This document shows positions 1-11,009 of a stretch of DNA of 64,000 nucleotides, piece after piece. The notes under the pieces were generated by a model. That model saw nothing but the letters and a program-made list of their open reading frames with translations, had not been told where the DNA came from and did no database searches. A program made the translations under genes and the position numbers. Source of the stretch: Monodelphis domestica (taxonomy: Eukaryota > Chordata > Mammalia > Didelphimorphia > Didelphidae); the NCBI RefSeq assembly GCF_027887165.1, contig NC_077229.1:346127380-346191379 (forward strand). Reading direction: 5' to 3'. The stretch's first letter is position 1. Each line of letters starts with the position of its first letter.

Positions 1-162
1 GTCCTACATAGGTTCAATCAGTCAGAATACATACCTGCCTTACAATAGCATGTAGGCAATAAAAATAAATAAATAATTTTTATAATAAAAAAATTAATTC
101 AAAAATTAATTTGTTCTTCTCAAGGTAGACAAATCCTATACTCTCCATTAGGAATAAAAGTC

Positions 163-611
163 TGTTTAGGGTTACAAAATAAGACCTCAAGGCCCTTTCA
201 TTATTGCTACAGACCCAGTGAGTTGGGAGACCTCTTATCACAAGGAAGAAAACCATTAGGATACCCTACCTGCTTATCTCTTCAGACCTTTAGGAGCCAC
301 TCTTGAGGACATGACTCTCCCTCCCTAACCTTTCCCCTCCCTAGTGGAAGCTTGGGATGACCTCATGCTATGTATCTTGCTGTTTTCTGATTGGATAGAC
401 TTTCGCTCCTAGATTGTATGTTTGGCCCCCCAGATAATGGGGTATCAGACAGAGGGGGTGGGGGTCTTGTGTCGGGAATTGATATAATGTTTGTATCTGG
501 ACTCAGGCATTGGCATTGCCATTAGGGCAATCGCCCCTTTCTCATGAGAAAGAATAAAGACTGTTTCTTATACTATCCACTTTCTGACTCCAGGTTTGTC
601 ATTGTATTTCA
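163..611 (+). mobile_element. LTR-like fossil (possible solo endogenous retrovirus LTR)
   Basis: The block begins with TG and ends with CA. An AATAAA signal at about 553-558 lies roughly 55 bases before the CA end, the usual R-U5 spacing of a retroviral LTR. No internal retroviral coding region is attached and I see no convincing target-site duplication. The start at 163 is a guess from the TG. Family unknown; old and not functional. Confidence 0.35.
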
Positions 612-979
612 GCGGGTGGTCATTTTATTTTATCCCACTTGTAAAATGGAGATTTGAACCCCAGACTTCAGTCCCCAGAAGTCCTTGGTACTTCCCAGAA
701 TTCCCTATTATCTCACCTGAGATCCCCACCTGGGTGAGATCACAATTTGTATTTAAACTGACTGTAACACCTACTTGGCTCTCTTCTTCCATTTCTAAGC
801 ACACAGTCTCTCTCTCTTCCTCAACTTGAAACATTGCGACATTTAGTAATTAGGCTGTGAATGGGCTAACCAGCCCTAGGCACGTGACTTATTAATTTGT
901 ATCCTTGATTTCTAATAATCTTTAATAAACCTCATAAAATATAATATTTTATCAGTAGAGACTAAATTTAACTTTTACA
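612..979 (+). mobile_element. Second LTR-like fossil block
   Basis: A TATA-like TTTAAA near 753 is followed by pyrimidine-rich sequence and an AATAAA near 923, then an AT-rich end near 979. This order of promoter-like box and polyadenylation signal fits an LTR relic. It abuts the block at 163-611, so the two may be separate insertions or parts of one. Boundaries are approximate and the family is not identified. Confidence 0.3.
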
Positions 980-1119
980 CACTCAAGGATGTGGAGATCC
1001 CAGGTTACAAATTTGATTCATAGTAGACAGGTGGTCTCATTACTTAAAGAGTTCTAAAGAGGATCTTAAATATATATTTATTTTTCCCTCCCAGGCTGGC
1101 TTACCCTTTTGGTGGGAAC

Positions 1120-1285
1120 GGGGGGTTCCAGAGTGTAATTCTCTAGTCTCAAAAAACCTGAGTTCAAATCCCACCTCAGCTGTTTATTGCCTGTGTGACT
1201 GGGCAAGTCGCTTGAGATCTCTAAGAGCTCAGATGGTGCAGTTTTATTAGATGTCCTCTGAGATATCTTTTAGCTCCATAGAGAA
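1120..1285 (+). repeat. MIR-class SINE relic
   Basis: It shows the MIR pattern: a tRNA-like box ending in GAGTTCAAATCCC (about 1162), then TGTGTGACTGGGCAAGTC (about 1193-1210), then the core ending in an AGCTCCA-like 3' part. It is diverged and has no visible TSD. Confidence 0.6.
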
Positions 1286-1501
1286 GATTCTAAGTGGACA
1301 GTGCATGTTTAAAAATTCTCTCTTGCCTGTCCTTAAGCCCACCACTCAAGCTCAAGTCAAGGCTGGTTTTCCCCTACCCATATGAACTCTCAACTCCCAC
1401 CACCTTTTGATTGAGTTTCTCTTCTTCCCTTCTTCTCCAAGTCTTTCTGATTTGTTGTCATTTAGTCATTCATTCAACAAACATTTCCAGGGCTCTTCTG
1501 C
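1286..1501. other. No recognised feature
   Basis: Unassigned sequence between a MIR relic and the microsatellite. It has a pyrimidine bias and no supported ORF or repeat. Confidence 0.5.
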
Positions 1502-1842
<341 letters not shown>

Positions 1843-2019
1843 TTACCTTCTGTCTTAGTATCAGTTCTAAGAAAGAAGAGTGGTAAGGGCTAGACAATTG
1901 GGATTAAGAGACCTGCCCCAGGTCACATAGCTAGGAAGCATATAAGGCCATATTTGAACCCTGGTCATTTCAACTCCAGGCCTGAAGCTGTATCCACTGT
2001 GCTACCTAGCTGCCCCTAC
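1843..2019 (-). repeat. Marsupial tRNA-derived SINE (SINE1/WSINE type)
   Basis: Read antisense, it starts with GGGGCAGCTAGGTAGCACAG (tRNA-like head), passes through a CTAGCTATGTGACCTGGGGC box and ends in the diagnostic tail TTCTTAGAACTGATACTAAG plus AGGTAAGG. It is complete. Its A-tail appears replaced by the adjacent AAAG-type microsatellite. Confidence 0.85.
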
Positions 2020-2029
2020 ACTGTGTACT

Positions 2030-2255
2030 TAAAAATTAAGAGAGGCTGGGCAGGTCCATAAGAGATAATAGAAAGTACTAGGTCAGGAAAAAAGGAGGGA
2101 GAGGCCCCTTTGGGGTCAAGGAAAGGCTTCATGGAGCCAGCACAATTGAAGCTTGGCTAGGAAAGTCTGGTGTAAATAGAACTGGGAGGGGTAGGCTGGG
2201 GATAGAAAGGAGAGCTTTCTAAGAGAAAGAAATATTGCAATTAGGTCTTAGTGTC
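2030..2255 (+). repeat. Old interspersed repeat of unnamed family (copy 1)
   Basis: Purine-rich sequence with the phrase order AAGGCTTCATGGAG ... AATTGAAGCTTGG ... GGGAGGGG. It matches the motif order seen at 4411-5760, 29000-29720 and 57540-58800 (pattern: sequence put through a long enhancer-like AAGGCTTC...TTGAGTT...GGAATGG series). It is highly diverged and could be a different old repeat. Confidence 0.4.
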
Positions 2256-3120
2256 CCTGCTGGAAAACCCACATATATATTTTAATGTTATTATTTACAG
2301 AAATAAGATCAAATCAGTCCTTCAATATCAAACATTTGGCCTGTGATGGTGTCAGTCCCCTTCAGGGCAGCTGCCTATTCTTTTTCATCAAATACCTGTT
2401 TGGCCAAGTATTCAGCAGGGTGTTCCGTGCACTGAGCGTTCTCCTCAGCCTGACCATATCCTGATTTTATCTGCTGATGAGATTCTCACAAGACTTCCTC
2501 TGCCTGAGCACAATGGCAGGACATGGTCAGGTCATTGGCTGGTTCAAACTTTGGGGTTTTTCCTATATTAAGCACATGAGTCCCGGCACTCCTGAATAAT
2601 GACTCCATTTCTAATGGATTTCTCCATTCAGTTGTTTACAACATGCTTTTGACCCAACTTATCCGTAGACTAAGGGAAGTCACCCTGAGCTCATTGATGC
2701 AGCTTTGTGAAATAATTAATGAGTGAAGTAGTAGAAACAGGCTTCAACTGAAGCAAAAAGTCAGGTAGCAAAGAGTAGAAGCCACATTCTCTATAATTTT
2801 CCAGTATTCTCTTCTGTGTTTCAGGTAGTGACTTTTCTTGTACCTACACTTTTATTTTAATTTTTAAAAATTATTGATGTTTTTTGGTTTTTAAGGTTTT
2901 TATATCATGCTCCCTGGAATATTTCCCTTGTTAAAAATAAGTACAAACAAAACTGACCATCACAGCAACTGTGTCTATGTCTGCCACATTAGGCATCCAC
3001 AGTCATCTTACTTTTGGATCCAATAGTGGTCATTAGCACTCATTATGAATCCTTACGATGTTTTTACTTACGTTATTATTGCCAATCAGCAATTAAACTT
3101 TAAAAATGTTTAACTTCATT
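2256..3120. other. No recognised gene or repeat
   Basis: About 865 bases of unassigned, moderately AT-rich sequence. On the minus strand around 2320-2480 a short frame reads EYLAKQVFDEKE, then a stop, then AAALKGTDTITGQMFDIEGL. This hints at a decayed processed pseudogene, but I could not match it to a protein and give it little weight. Confidence 0.4.
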
Positions 3121-3304
3121 TAAAAAAAACTTATCTTTAATTTTAGTACCAATTCTAAGACAGAAGGGTGGTAAGGGCTGGATAATTGGAGTTAAGTGAC
3201 TTGCCCAGATCACATATCTAGGAACTGTATGATGTCAGATTGGAACCCAGGTTCTCTCAATTCCAGGTCTGGTTCTCTATCCACTAAGTCACCTTGCTGC
3301 CCCC
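3121..3304 (-). repeat. Marsupial tRNA-derived SINE (SINE1/WSINE type)
   Basis: The antisense copy has head GGGGCAGCAAGGTGACTTAG, the CTAGATATGTGATCTGGGC box, a CCTTACCACCCTTCTGTCTTA-type region and an A-rich tail seen here as T/A-rich sequence near 3121-3130. Moderately diverged. Confidence 0.8.
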
Positions 3305-3337
3305 AACAGACTTTTACCAAAAGCTTAGTATGAACCA

Positions 3338-3566
3338 GGGTAGCTAGGTGGCACAGTGGATAGAGTGCCAGCCTAGAGTCAGAAAGACTCTCCTTTGTGA
3401 GTTTAAAACTGGCCCCAGAAACTTACTGGTTATATGACCATGAGAAAGTCACTTAACCTTGTTTGCCTCAGTTTTATCATATGTAAAATGATCTGGAAAA
3501 GGAAATGATAAACTACTCTAATATCTTTGCCAAGAAAACCCCAAACAGGGTCTTGGAGAGTCAGAT
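3338..3566 (+). repeat. Mar-1-like CORE-SINE with RTE tail, 5' part
   Basis: The head GGTAGCTAGGTGGCACAGTG at about 3340 is followed by the tRNA B-box-like TATATGACCATGAGAAAGTC, the core CCTCAGTTTTATCATATGTAAAATG, and the RTE-like tail CTTTGCCAAGAAAACCCC leading to GGAGAGTCAGAT. The tail is interrupted by the antisense L1 at 3567-4356 and resumes at 4370. Confidence 0.8.
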
Positions 3567-4356
3567 GTTTTTTAATAACATTATTTTTTTTATTTGGTCA
3601 ATTTCAAACATTATTCCTTGGATACAAAAATCATTTTCTATTCCTCCCTCCCCTTCTGCCACCCCTCCCATAGCTAATGCACAATTCCACTGGGTATTAC
3701 ATGTGTCCTTGATCCGAACCCATTTCCATGTTGTTGGTATTTGCACTAGGATGTTCATTTAGAGTCTACATCCCCAACCATATCCCCTCGACCCCTGTAG
3801 TCAAGCAGTTGTTTTTCTTCTGTGTTTCTACTCCCACAGTTTTTCCTCTACATGTGGATAGTGTTCTTTCTCATAGATCCCTCCGAGTTGTTCAGGATCA
3901 CTGCATTGCCACTAATGGAGAAGTCCATTACATTCGATTGTACCACAGTGTATCAGTCTCTGTGTATAATGTTCTCCTGGTTCTGGTCCTTTTGCTCTGC
4001 ATCACTTCCTGGAGGTTGTTCCAGTTCCCATGGAATTCCTCCACTTTATTATTCCTTTTAGCACAATAGTATTCCATCACAAACAAATACCACAATTTGT
4101 TCAGCTATTCCCCAATTGAAGGGCATTCCCTCATTTTCTAATTTTTGGCCACCACAAAGAGCGCAGCTATGAATATTCTTGTACAAGGCTTTTTCCTTAT
4201 TATCTCTTTGGGGTACAAACCCAGCAGTGCTATGGCTGGATCAAAGGACAGACAGTCTTTTAGTGCCCTTTGGGCATAGTTCCAAATTGCCCTCCAGAAT
4301 GGTTGGATAAATTCACAACTCCACCAGCAATGAATTAATGTTCTGACTTTGCCACA
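3567..4356 (-). mobile_element. 5'-truncated LINE-1, antisense, inserted in a SINE
   Basis: Read on the minus strand, it holds the last part of L1 ORF2 (peptides such as IHCWWSCEFIQPFWRAIWNYAQR and LLGLYPKEI, 4190-4345) plus the 3'UTR. Its A-tail lies at about 3568-3590 as T-rich sequence. A 13-bp TSD, TGGAGAGTCAGAT, flanks it at 3554-3566 and 4357-4369. It is a standard target-primed insertion, about 790 bases, and cannot move. Confidence 0.92.
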
Positions 4357-4400
4357 TGGAGAGTCAGATATGACTGAAACAAGTGAACAAAAACAACAGC
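4357..4400 (+). repeat. Mar-1-like SINE, 3' tail resumed after L1
   Basis: GAGAGTCAGATATGACTGAAAC followed by an AACAAAAACAACAGC-like tail is the RTE-type 3' end of the SINE begun at 3338. The first 13 bases are the duplicated L1 target. Confidence 0.8.
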
Positions 4401-4410
4401 AATGCATCAG

Positions 4411-5760
4411 TACCTGTACTGAGCACTGAGAATATAAGGAAATTGAGGGGGGGGGGTTCCTGGTCCTCAAAGTACTCACATTCAAATGGTGGAGGTAACA
4501 TACAAACAACAAGGTGTGTGCTAGAAGGAATTTATAGAAAATAATGTCATGGGGAAAATACCAAGATTTAGGGGGGCCAGGATAGGCTTCTTGCAGAAAG
4601 CAGGCTTTTCGAGGAAATCAGGAGGGGAAAAGGGAGGAAGGAGAATATTCCAGGCTAGGAGAACAACCAATGAAAAAGTATGGCAAGAGCACCTAGGTGG
4701 TTCAGTGGATTGAGAGCCAGACCTAGAGATGGAAGGTCCTGGCTTCATGTCTGGCTTCGGACACTTCCTAACTGTGTGACCCTGGACAAGTCACTTATAA
4801 CACCCCCCTTCCCCATTCCATTGCCTATCCCTTACTACTCTTCTGCCTTGGAACCACTACAGAATAATAAGAACCACTATAGAAGGTAAGGGTTTAACAA
4901 AAGTATGGCATTAGGAGATGGAATAGCTTATTCAAGGAACATCGAACAGGATAGTTTCCCTGGGTCACAGAGTATATGGAAGGCAAAAAGTGTGAGGAGA
5001 CTGGAAATGTAGGAAGAGAATTTCCTATTTGATCCCAGAGGTAATAGGGAGTCACTGAAGTTTAAAGAATAATGGGATAACACAGTCAGTCCTATGCTTT
5101 AGGAAGATAATTTTAGTAGCTAAACAGAGGATGACTTTAGGATACCAGAATGGTACACGGGAACACCCATGCAGTGTTCAAAGAGGATGAGCACCTCTGA
5201 TGTGAGCCCACAAGTCCAAGAGAAGGGGTTATGTACAAGAGCTGTTATGAAGGCAGAATGAAAGGAACTTGGCAACAGATTAGATAAGGAAAATGAGGAA
5301 TTAAGACTGACACCTACATTGGGACCTTGGATGACTAGAAAAATGGTGAAGGGGAAGTTTGGACATGAGGAGGGTTTGAGGGGAAAGATGAGTTCAGTTT
5401 TTGAGCAGATATTTTAAGATATCTCTAGGGCATCCAGGTTCAGGACAGATATGAGAATCATTTTCCTACATGAGTCCATGGAAGTTGATGAGTTCACCAA
5501 GTGAAACAATATAGAAGGAAAAGGAAAGAGGACCTTGAGGTACTCCTATAGTTCATGGACTTGACCTAGATGAAGATTCAGCAAAGAAGACTGAGAAGAC
5601 ATCAGAAATCAGTGTCACAAAAACCTAGAGAGAAGACAACATCAAGGAAAAGAGAGTGATTAACAATGTCAAAGGCTTCAGAGAGGTCAAGACACAATAC
5701 TTTAGAAAGGGCCATTGAACTGAGTAATTAAAAGATCATTGGCAACTTTTCAGAGGACCT
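4411..5760 (+). repeat. Old interspersed repeat of unnamed family (long copy), interrupted by a SINE
   Basis: Diverged sequence with a recognisable mammalian repeat order: GAGCACTGAGAATA..., GGATAGGCTTCTTGCAG, GGAATATTCCAGGC, GGGAGTCACTGAAG, AGTCACAT-type phrases, then AATGTCAAAGGCTTCAGAGAGGTCAAG near 5665 and GGCCATTGAACTGAGTAAT. The same order recurs at 29000-29720 and 57540-58800. I cannot name the family and see no coding capacity. A SINE at 4686-4898 splits it. Confidence 0.5.
4674..4910 (+). repeat. Marsupial SINE1/WSINE-type insertion with perfect 12-bp TSD
   Basis: The SINE body at 4686-4898 runs from head GAGCACCTAGGTGGTTCAGT to tail AGAAGGTAAGGGTTT. The TSD AAAAGTATGGCA is identical at 4674-4685 and 4899-4910. 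It sits inside the old repeat at 4411-5760 and is therefore younger than it. Confidence 0.92.
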
Positions 5761-5814
5761 GCTTCAGTGGAGTGATGACCCTTATGGTAGTTCCATTGAT
5801 TTTGTTGTTTTCTT

Positions 5815-6300
5815 TGTTCAGCCTTTTTTACTCTGTAACAGTTCATACAAATCATCCCATGTTTCTCTGAATTCCTCACAACCCTCATTTCTAATAGCTC
5901 ATAGTATTCCATAACATTCCTGGTACCCCAATTTGCTTCCTCACTTCCCAGTCACTTAGCATCCACTTTGTTTCCAGTTCTGTGTGCCCCAAAGTGTTGT
6001 GGTGAATATGGTAATTTGCACAGACCTTTCCTTTTGCCTTTACTTTCCTTAGGGGATGACTAGTTTAGTCACTTTTTGTGCAGAATTCCAAACTGTTTTT
6101 CAGAGCTGTCACAACAATCCACAGCTCTGCCAAGAGCACATTAGCATACCTTTCTTCCCACAGCCCTTCCTGTACGAACTATCTACATAATTAATCATCT
6201 ATGCCAACTTCATGTGTGGGAAATTGTTTTATTTTTAATTTCTCTGATTGATGTTTTATGACATTTCCCCATAAAATCCCTGATAGTTTGCATTAAAAAA
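5815..6300 (-). mobile_element. Old antisense LINE-1 relic (ORF2 end/3'UTR)
   Basis: Phrases CATAGTATTCCATAACATTC, GTTCATACAAATCATCC and a TTGGTGAATATGG-like stretch mirror, at lower identity, the antisense L1 3' region seen at 3567-4356. It is much more diverged than the other L1 pieces. Boundaries are approximate. Confidence 0.6.
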
Positions 6301-7434
6301 AAAGGTTCAAAACCCTTGTCTGCTCAGATTAGAAAATGGGTCTTCTTATGTATTTTTGTCAGTTTCCAATGCCCCTTCGAAATCAGACATTTACCAGATT
6401 TGCATAATGCACCTGTCCCAACCCCCACCTTCATCTTGATTTTCTTGCTCAAATAGAAATTCCCAAAGTCAAGAGATCCTTGTCTTGCTTAGCGTCCTGG
6501 TACACCTTTCGATTAGCCCCATCTAGTGGACATGGCGTTTCAACTCAGGAACTGAGGAGCTGAAATGATGTCTAGCCAAGAACACTTTTTCCCCCTTCTT
6601 TTTTGTTTCCTGAACATTCATTGACACCAGCTGTGTCAACATGGGGCCTAGGAATGCCCAAACCCCAGACATATCATGGGCTGTGGCTTGAATAGGGTCT
6701 AGCTCCTTGGGATCCATTCACACCCTGCCAACAGGAGAAGAGCTCTGTGTGTGATGATGGGAAGCAGAGTATGTGGGCTGTAATCAGGCTCCTCACTCCT
6801 CAGAGTTGGACTAGATCATTTTTAAGGACCCTTTCAGTTCTAACACCCTAGGAAATATTCCTTTACTCCTAGGAGGGCAAATCTATTGACTTCTCAGAAA
6901 GCCACGCCTTATAAGTGTTATAGTAGCTGTAGTAGATTTACACTGATCCCCAAACCCAATTAGCAGAAAACAGAAAGCATTTGTAGGAGCCTGTCTGGGT
7001 TACAGATTGAAGTTAGCTCTCTCTAAGCATCAAGCCTAATAGTTTAATTTTCCTACATTTTTATTTAGCCTAAAGGTGGAAACAAGTCTATTTTTCTCCA
7101 TACAGAAAGACTTTGAGACTGCACAAATTCACCAGACTTCACATTTCCCTGTATGAATCCCCATAAACTTAAAAGGCTAAAGATGGAGAATATGATTTCT
7201 ACAAAATTAAATTGTAGGCCAGATTGCTTATCATGTCATGCTTCTCTGTTTTCTCTTAAAAGGAAAAGTAGCACGGCAATCTACTCTTTAGTGGTGCAGG
7301 AGTCATCTGAAAAGAATGATGTGGTTGCAAAGGAACTCACTGACCAGCTTAGATTTTACACATTTATATGCATGTGTACACACGATGGTAGCAAAGCAGG
7401 TAGCAAAGGAGGACAGATATGGAATAATGGCATA
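6301..7434. other. Mostly unassigned sequence with a small MIR-like remnant
   Basis: No supported gene. A stretch at about 6800-6855 (GTTGGACTAGATCATTTTTAAGG) resembles the 3' part of a MIR or L3 element. A 100-codon open frame at 7153-7455 has no recognisable domain and ends at the start of the L3 relic; it is probably chance. Confidence 0.5.
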
Positions 7435-8195
7435 GGACAACAAGAATTGTGTTAGAAATGCTGTAGGTCAGAATGAGCTAAAGCTGGTCATGAATGCTAA
7501 GAAGAGCAAGAAGTATTTTTAGCTATTCTGGAAGTGAGAGCAGTGGGATAATGATACTAGATGATGGAGAGAAGGCTTCTATTTTCTCAACAAAGAAAAT
7601 GATCTTTGAATTGAGGATAGATTAAAATTATAAACAAAGAGTTGAAACTCAATAAAGGTGAGGTGATAGTGGGCATCCCGCTGCCCACAATAAGTTCAGA
7701 TCACCAGACCTGGATGAATTATATCCTAGGGCATTGAAAGACCTGGAAAAATTGATTGCTAAGCTACTGTCAGTGAGCTCAGAAAAATTATAGAGAATGG
7801 AAAAGGATGTTTCAGGCAGGTCTAGATACTGGCAAATGTCCAAGTTTTTCAAAAAGCAGATAGGATGACATTTTCAAACATTAGGTCAGTGAATTTGAAT
7901 TTGATTACTGGTGAAATTCTAGATTGCTTTATTAGAACAATTAGAAGAATATTTTGGGAGTACTTATAAAGGAAAAGGGGACTCATTAAGAGCCAAGACA
8001 GTCTCATCAAGAGTAAGATATTTCAATTTCTATAAGGTTACTAGAAGGATAAATCAGAAGTATGAAATAAACACAGTATACCTATATTTCAGCAAAGAAT
8101 TTAACCAAGTCTCTCATGTCATGAGTATGGCCAAGCTGGAAAGATGTAGACTAGATGCAGAGTTAAATAAATGTGGAAATGACTCATTGACATAA
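7435..8195 (+). mobile_element. L3/CR1-type LINE relic, part 1 (reverse transcriptase region)
   Basis: The DNA follows the L3/CR1 reverse transcriptase order: a CCAGACCTGGATGAATTATATCCTAGGGC block (7705-7735), a VMENGKGCFR-like region, SFSKQI, then TATTTCAGCAAAGAATTTAACCAAG (8085-8110). The last corresponds to the conserved YxDFSKAFDxV motif of CR1 reverse transcriptase. Many stops and frame changes; ancient. It continues at 8299-8745 and 15305-15790. Confidence 0.8.
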
Positions 8196-8298
8196 GAATA
8201 TCCTTGAGGGCCAGGACTATATTTTTGCCTTCCTCATATCCCTAGAATTTATCACAGTGCCTCGGAACATAGTAATCTCTAAATAAATGTTTAAGTAA
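8196..8298 (+). repeat. L2 3'-end fragment inserted in the L3 relic
   Basis: CTTGAGGGCCAGGACTATAT, CACAGTGCCT, ACATAGTAAT and AATAAATGTTTAAG appear in the order of the L2/MIR-class 3' end. The surrounding sequence before and after is L3-like. Confidence 0.6.
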
Positions 8299-8745
8299 AA
8301 GGACCCAATGACTAGACTAGTGACATTAAATTGACAGAATTCTAGTAGACTTAGCAAGTGATTTACAGAGACACCAAGACTAATACTGTTTATAACAGGA
8401 AAAGATGGCATGCTTATCTAATTGACAAATGACACAAGCTCAGTGGAAGAGCTCACACATTAGTTGGGTCCATAATTAGAATTCCAAATCATTTCAATAT
8501 GGGCCAAATCAATCAGATGAAATCTGAATAAATGCCATTCCCTATAATGGATTTCAAAAAATCAACTTTACAAGTTCAGGAAGGGGAGGTATAACTAGGG
8601 AGTAGTACATGTGAAGAAGATATCAGGCTTTTAGATGACTCCAGTCTAAATAAGGATCAATATTATATAAGAGTAGCCCAATAGTCAAACAGAATCCAAA
8701 GCAGAATTAACAGTGACAGCAATCAGAACAAGAAGGGCAACAGTC
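8299..8745 (+). mobile_element. L3/CR1-type LINE relic, part 2
   Basis: AGATGGCATGCTTATCTAAT, GACAAATGACACAAGCTCAG, CAATATGGGCCAAATC and AAAAAATCAACTTTACAAGT follow the L3/CR1 order past the reverse transcriptase YADD-type motif (here degenerate: ADDT-like GACAAATGACACA). The sequence breaks at 8745 where L1 is inserted and resumes at 15305. Confidence 0.8.
8731..8745 (+). repeat. Left target-site duplication of the 8746 L1
   Basis: AGAAGGGCAACAGTC at this position pairs with AGAAGGACAACAGTC at 15290-15304, 14 of 15 identical. It marks the boundary of the L1 together with its transduced 3' segment. Confidence 0.9.
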
Positions 8746-9521
8746 AGACTTCCAGTCAAGATGGCAGCTTACAGAAAGCTAAAGTTCAGATCTCCGGAAA
8801 CCCTTCCCTACCGAACTCAAACTATATGCTCCTAGGGCACTGAAATTCAAAACAAACAACAGCATAGACCCCGGGAATCCTCCTCCTGGACCTGGATCAA
8901 AAGGTAACGCCCCCCCCCCAAAGCCAGAACCTGAGAACACTCAGACCTAAGGGGTAGGCAGAAGGAAGATCCCAGGACCCATCACCCCCCCAACCCAGCA
9001 GAGGGAACTTCAGAGCCTCAGGGTTGGCTATTCTGAAGGCTGCTTCCTGAAAACAACTTGACTCAGACAAGGGGGAACCCAACACAGACAGCAGGGAAAC
9101 AGAGAGAGATGGGGGGAGCTTGTCACCCCCTGGCTGAATCCTTCCATCCGAGTCTCACGGAAGGTCCCTGCCTCAGGGCATACTCAGTTCAATCCAGGGA
9201 AAGCTAATCCTATCAGGAGCCCTCAGAGCTCCGGGAAGCTGTGGCCCCTCCCCCCTCAGAGTGCTGGCTCTTCTGGCCAGCTAAGGCACAAAAACAAACA
9301 CCCTGCGGAAAGGGCCAAGCCAGGCTCAGAATGTGGAAGTAAGACAAAGGAGAAGCATCGGGAGGGAATTGAGGAGGGCAGTAACATGGAAACACCAGCA
9401 ATTCCTGGCTTCCCCGGGAAGACAGAACAACAACTGCATAGAATAGACAATCTGCCTAGGGCTAAAACCTCTGAACACCAGACAGAAATAAGAAAAGCTA
9501 GTCCTCCCCACTCAGATAGAG
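8746..9521 (+). promoter_or_regulatory. L1 5'UTR (internal promoter region)
   Basis: It is non-coding, richer in GC than its surroundings, and lies between the left TSD and ORF1. By analogy with other L1s it would carry the internal promoter. Runs of C at about 8909-8918 and 8984-8990 are present. The small reading frames in it are not supported as genes. Confidence 0.75.
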
Positions 9522-10402
9522 ATGGCAAACTCCACAGAAGCACAAAAGCCTCAAAATTCCAAGAAAAACAAGAAGAAGGGGGCGAATTTGGACACATTTT
9601 ATGGAGCAAAAATACAAAATACAGAGGAGATAGAAGAGGAAACACAAGCAAATGCTCCGAAACCTTCCAAAGGAAAAGGAAACTCTCCACAAACCCATGA
9701 AGAATTTGAATTGGAAAGGATCAAAAAGATGGAAGACTTCTGGGAGGAAAAGTGGGAAATAATGCAAAAGAAATTCACGCATCTACAAAACCAGTTTGAC
9801 CAAAGTGAAAAGGAAAACCAGGCTCTAAAGGTCAGAATTAGGCAACTCAAAGACAAAGAGCAAGAATTAATAAAGCAAAGCCAAAAGACCAAGAAATTAG
9901 AAGAGAACATAAAATATCTCACTGACAAGGTCATAGACTTGGAAAATAGTGGGAGAAGAGACAATTTAAGAATAATTGGACTACCAGAAAAGCCAGAAAT
10001 AAACAGCAAACTCGACATCCTAATACAAGATATAATCAAAGAAAATTGCCCAGAGATCCTATAACAAGAGGCAATACAAGCACTGAAAGAGTTCACAGAA
10101 CACCCTCTACACTAAATCCCCAAAAGACAACTCCCAGGAGTGTAATTGCCAAATTCCAAAGCTTTCAAGCGAAAGAAAAAACCTTACAAGAAGCCAGAAA
10201 AAGACAATTTAGATATAAAGGAATGACAATCAGGTTCACACAAGATCTTGCAAGTTCCACTCTGAATGACCGTAAGGCATGGAACATGATTTTCAGAAAG
10301 TCAAGAGAGCTGGGCCTTCAACCAAGAATCAGCTATCCAGCAAAACTGACTATATACTTCCAAGGGAAAGTATGGGCATTAAACAAAATAGAAGATTTCT
10401 AA
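9522..10402 (+). pseudogene. L1 ORF1 (RNA-binding coiled-coil protein), broken
   Basis: The first frame (9522-10064, 180 codons) starts MANSTEAQKPQNSKKN. A Lys/Glu-rich coiled coil runs over about residues 60-145 and leads into NLRIIGLPE, the start of the RRM-like domain. The frame then shifts; the rest (from about 10046 to 10402) carries RVHRTPSTLNPQKTTPR, then FQAKEKTLQEARKRQFRYKG and SYPAKLTIYFQGK, which is the L1 ORF1 C-terminal domain. In an intact L1 this protein forms trimers, coats L1 RNA and acts as a chaperone. At least one frameshift here. Confidence 0.92.
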
Positions 10403-11009
10403 GTTTTTGCAAAAAAAGTTCAGAGCTCTGTGGAAAGTTCGATATCGAAAAACAAAGAGCATGGAATACCTGAAAAGGTAAATATGAAGGAAAAGGAAAA
10501 GGAGAAAAATGTTATCTTTTTCTTTTACTCAAACTCTCTTCTATAAGGACTACATTTATATCAATCTATGTATACTAACATGTGGGGAAAATGTAATGTG
10601 TAAATAGGGGGAAAAGAAAGACCAAATAGAATAATCTTTCTCACACAAAGATTCACACGGGAAGGAGAGGGAAAGAAAACTCCTATAAGAAGGAGAGGAA
10701 GAGAGTTTTTACTTAAACCTTACTCTCAGGGAAATCAACTCTGAGAGGGAAGAACATCCAGATCCATTGGAATCTTGAATTCTATCTTACCCAACAAGGG
10801 AAGGGAGAAGAGAAAACCAAGGGGGGAGAGAGGGGAGGGAACACAAAAAAAGGAGGGAAGAAGAGGGGGTAGGGAGAGGGAACAAAAAGGGAGGGACTAG
10901 AAAGGGAAACATATCAAGGGAGGAGAAAAGGGGGACTGATTTAAAGTAAATCACTGGACTAAAAGGTAGAGCTGAAGAAGAAAGGTTAGAATTAGGGAAG
11001 GATATCAAA
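10403..11009 (+). other. L1 inter-ORF spacer
   Basis: A purine-rich, AG-dominated stretch between ORF1 and ORF2. The antisense 110-codon frame at 10787-11119 is a shadow of this composition. A related spacer is found in the second L1 at 16450-16780. Confidence 0.7.

Noticed and set aside
2320-2480. Minus-strand peptide EYLAKQVFDEKE...TGQMFDIEGL as a processed pseudogene
   Set aside because: I could not match it to a protein, the frame is interrupted and no A-tail or TSD is seen; kept only as a note.
9256-9690. 144-codon antisense frame
   Set aside because: It lies antisense to the L1 5'UTR and ORF1 and shows no independent protein features.
9599-10096. 165-codon antisense frame rich in Ser, Phe and Leu
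   Set aside because: It is the complement of the Lys/Glu-rich coiled coil of L1 ORF1.
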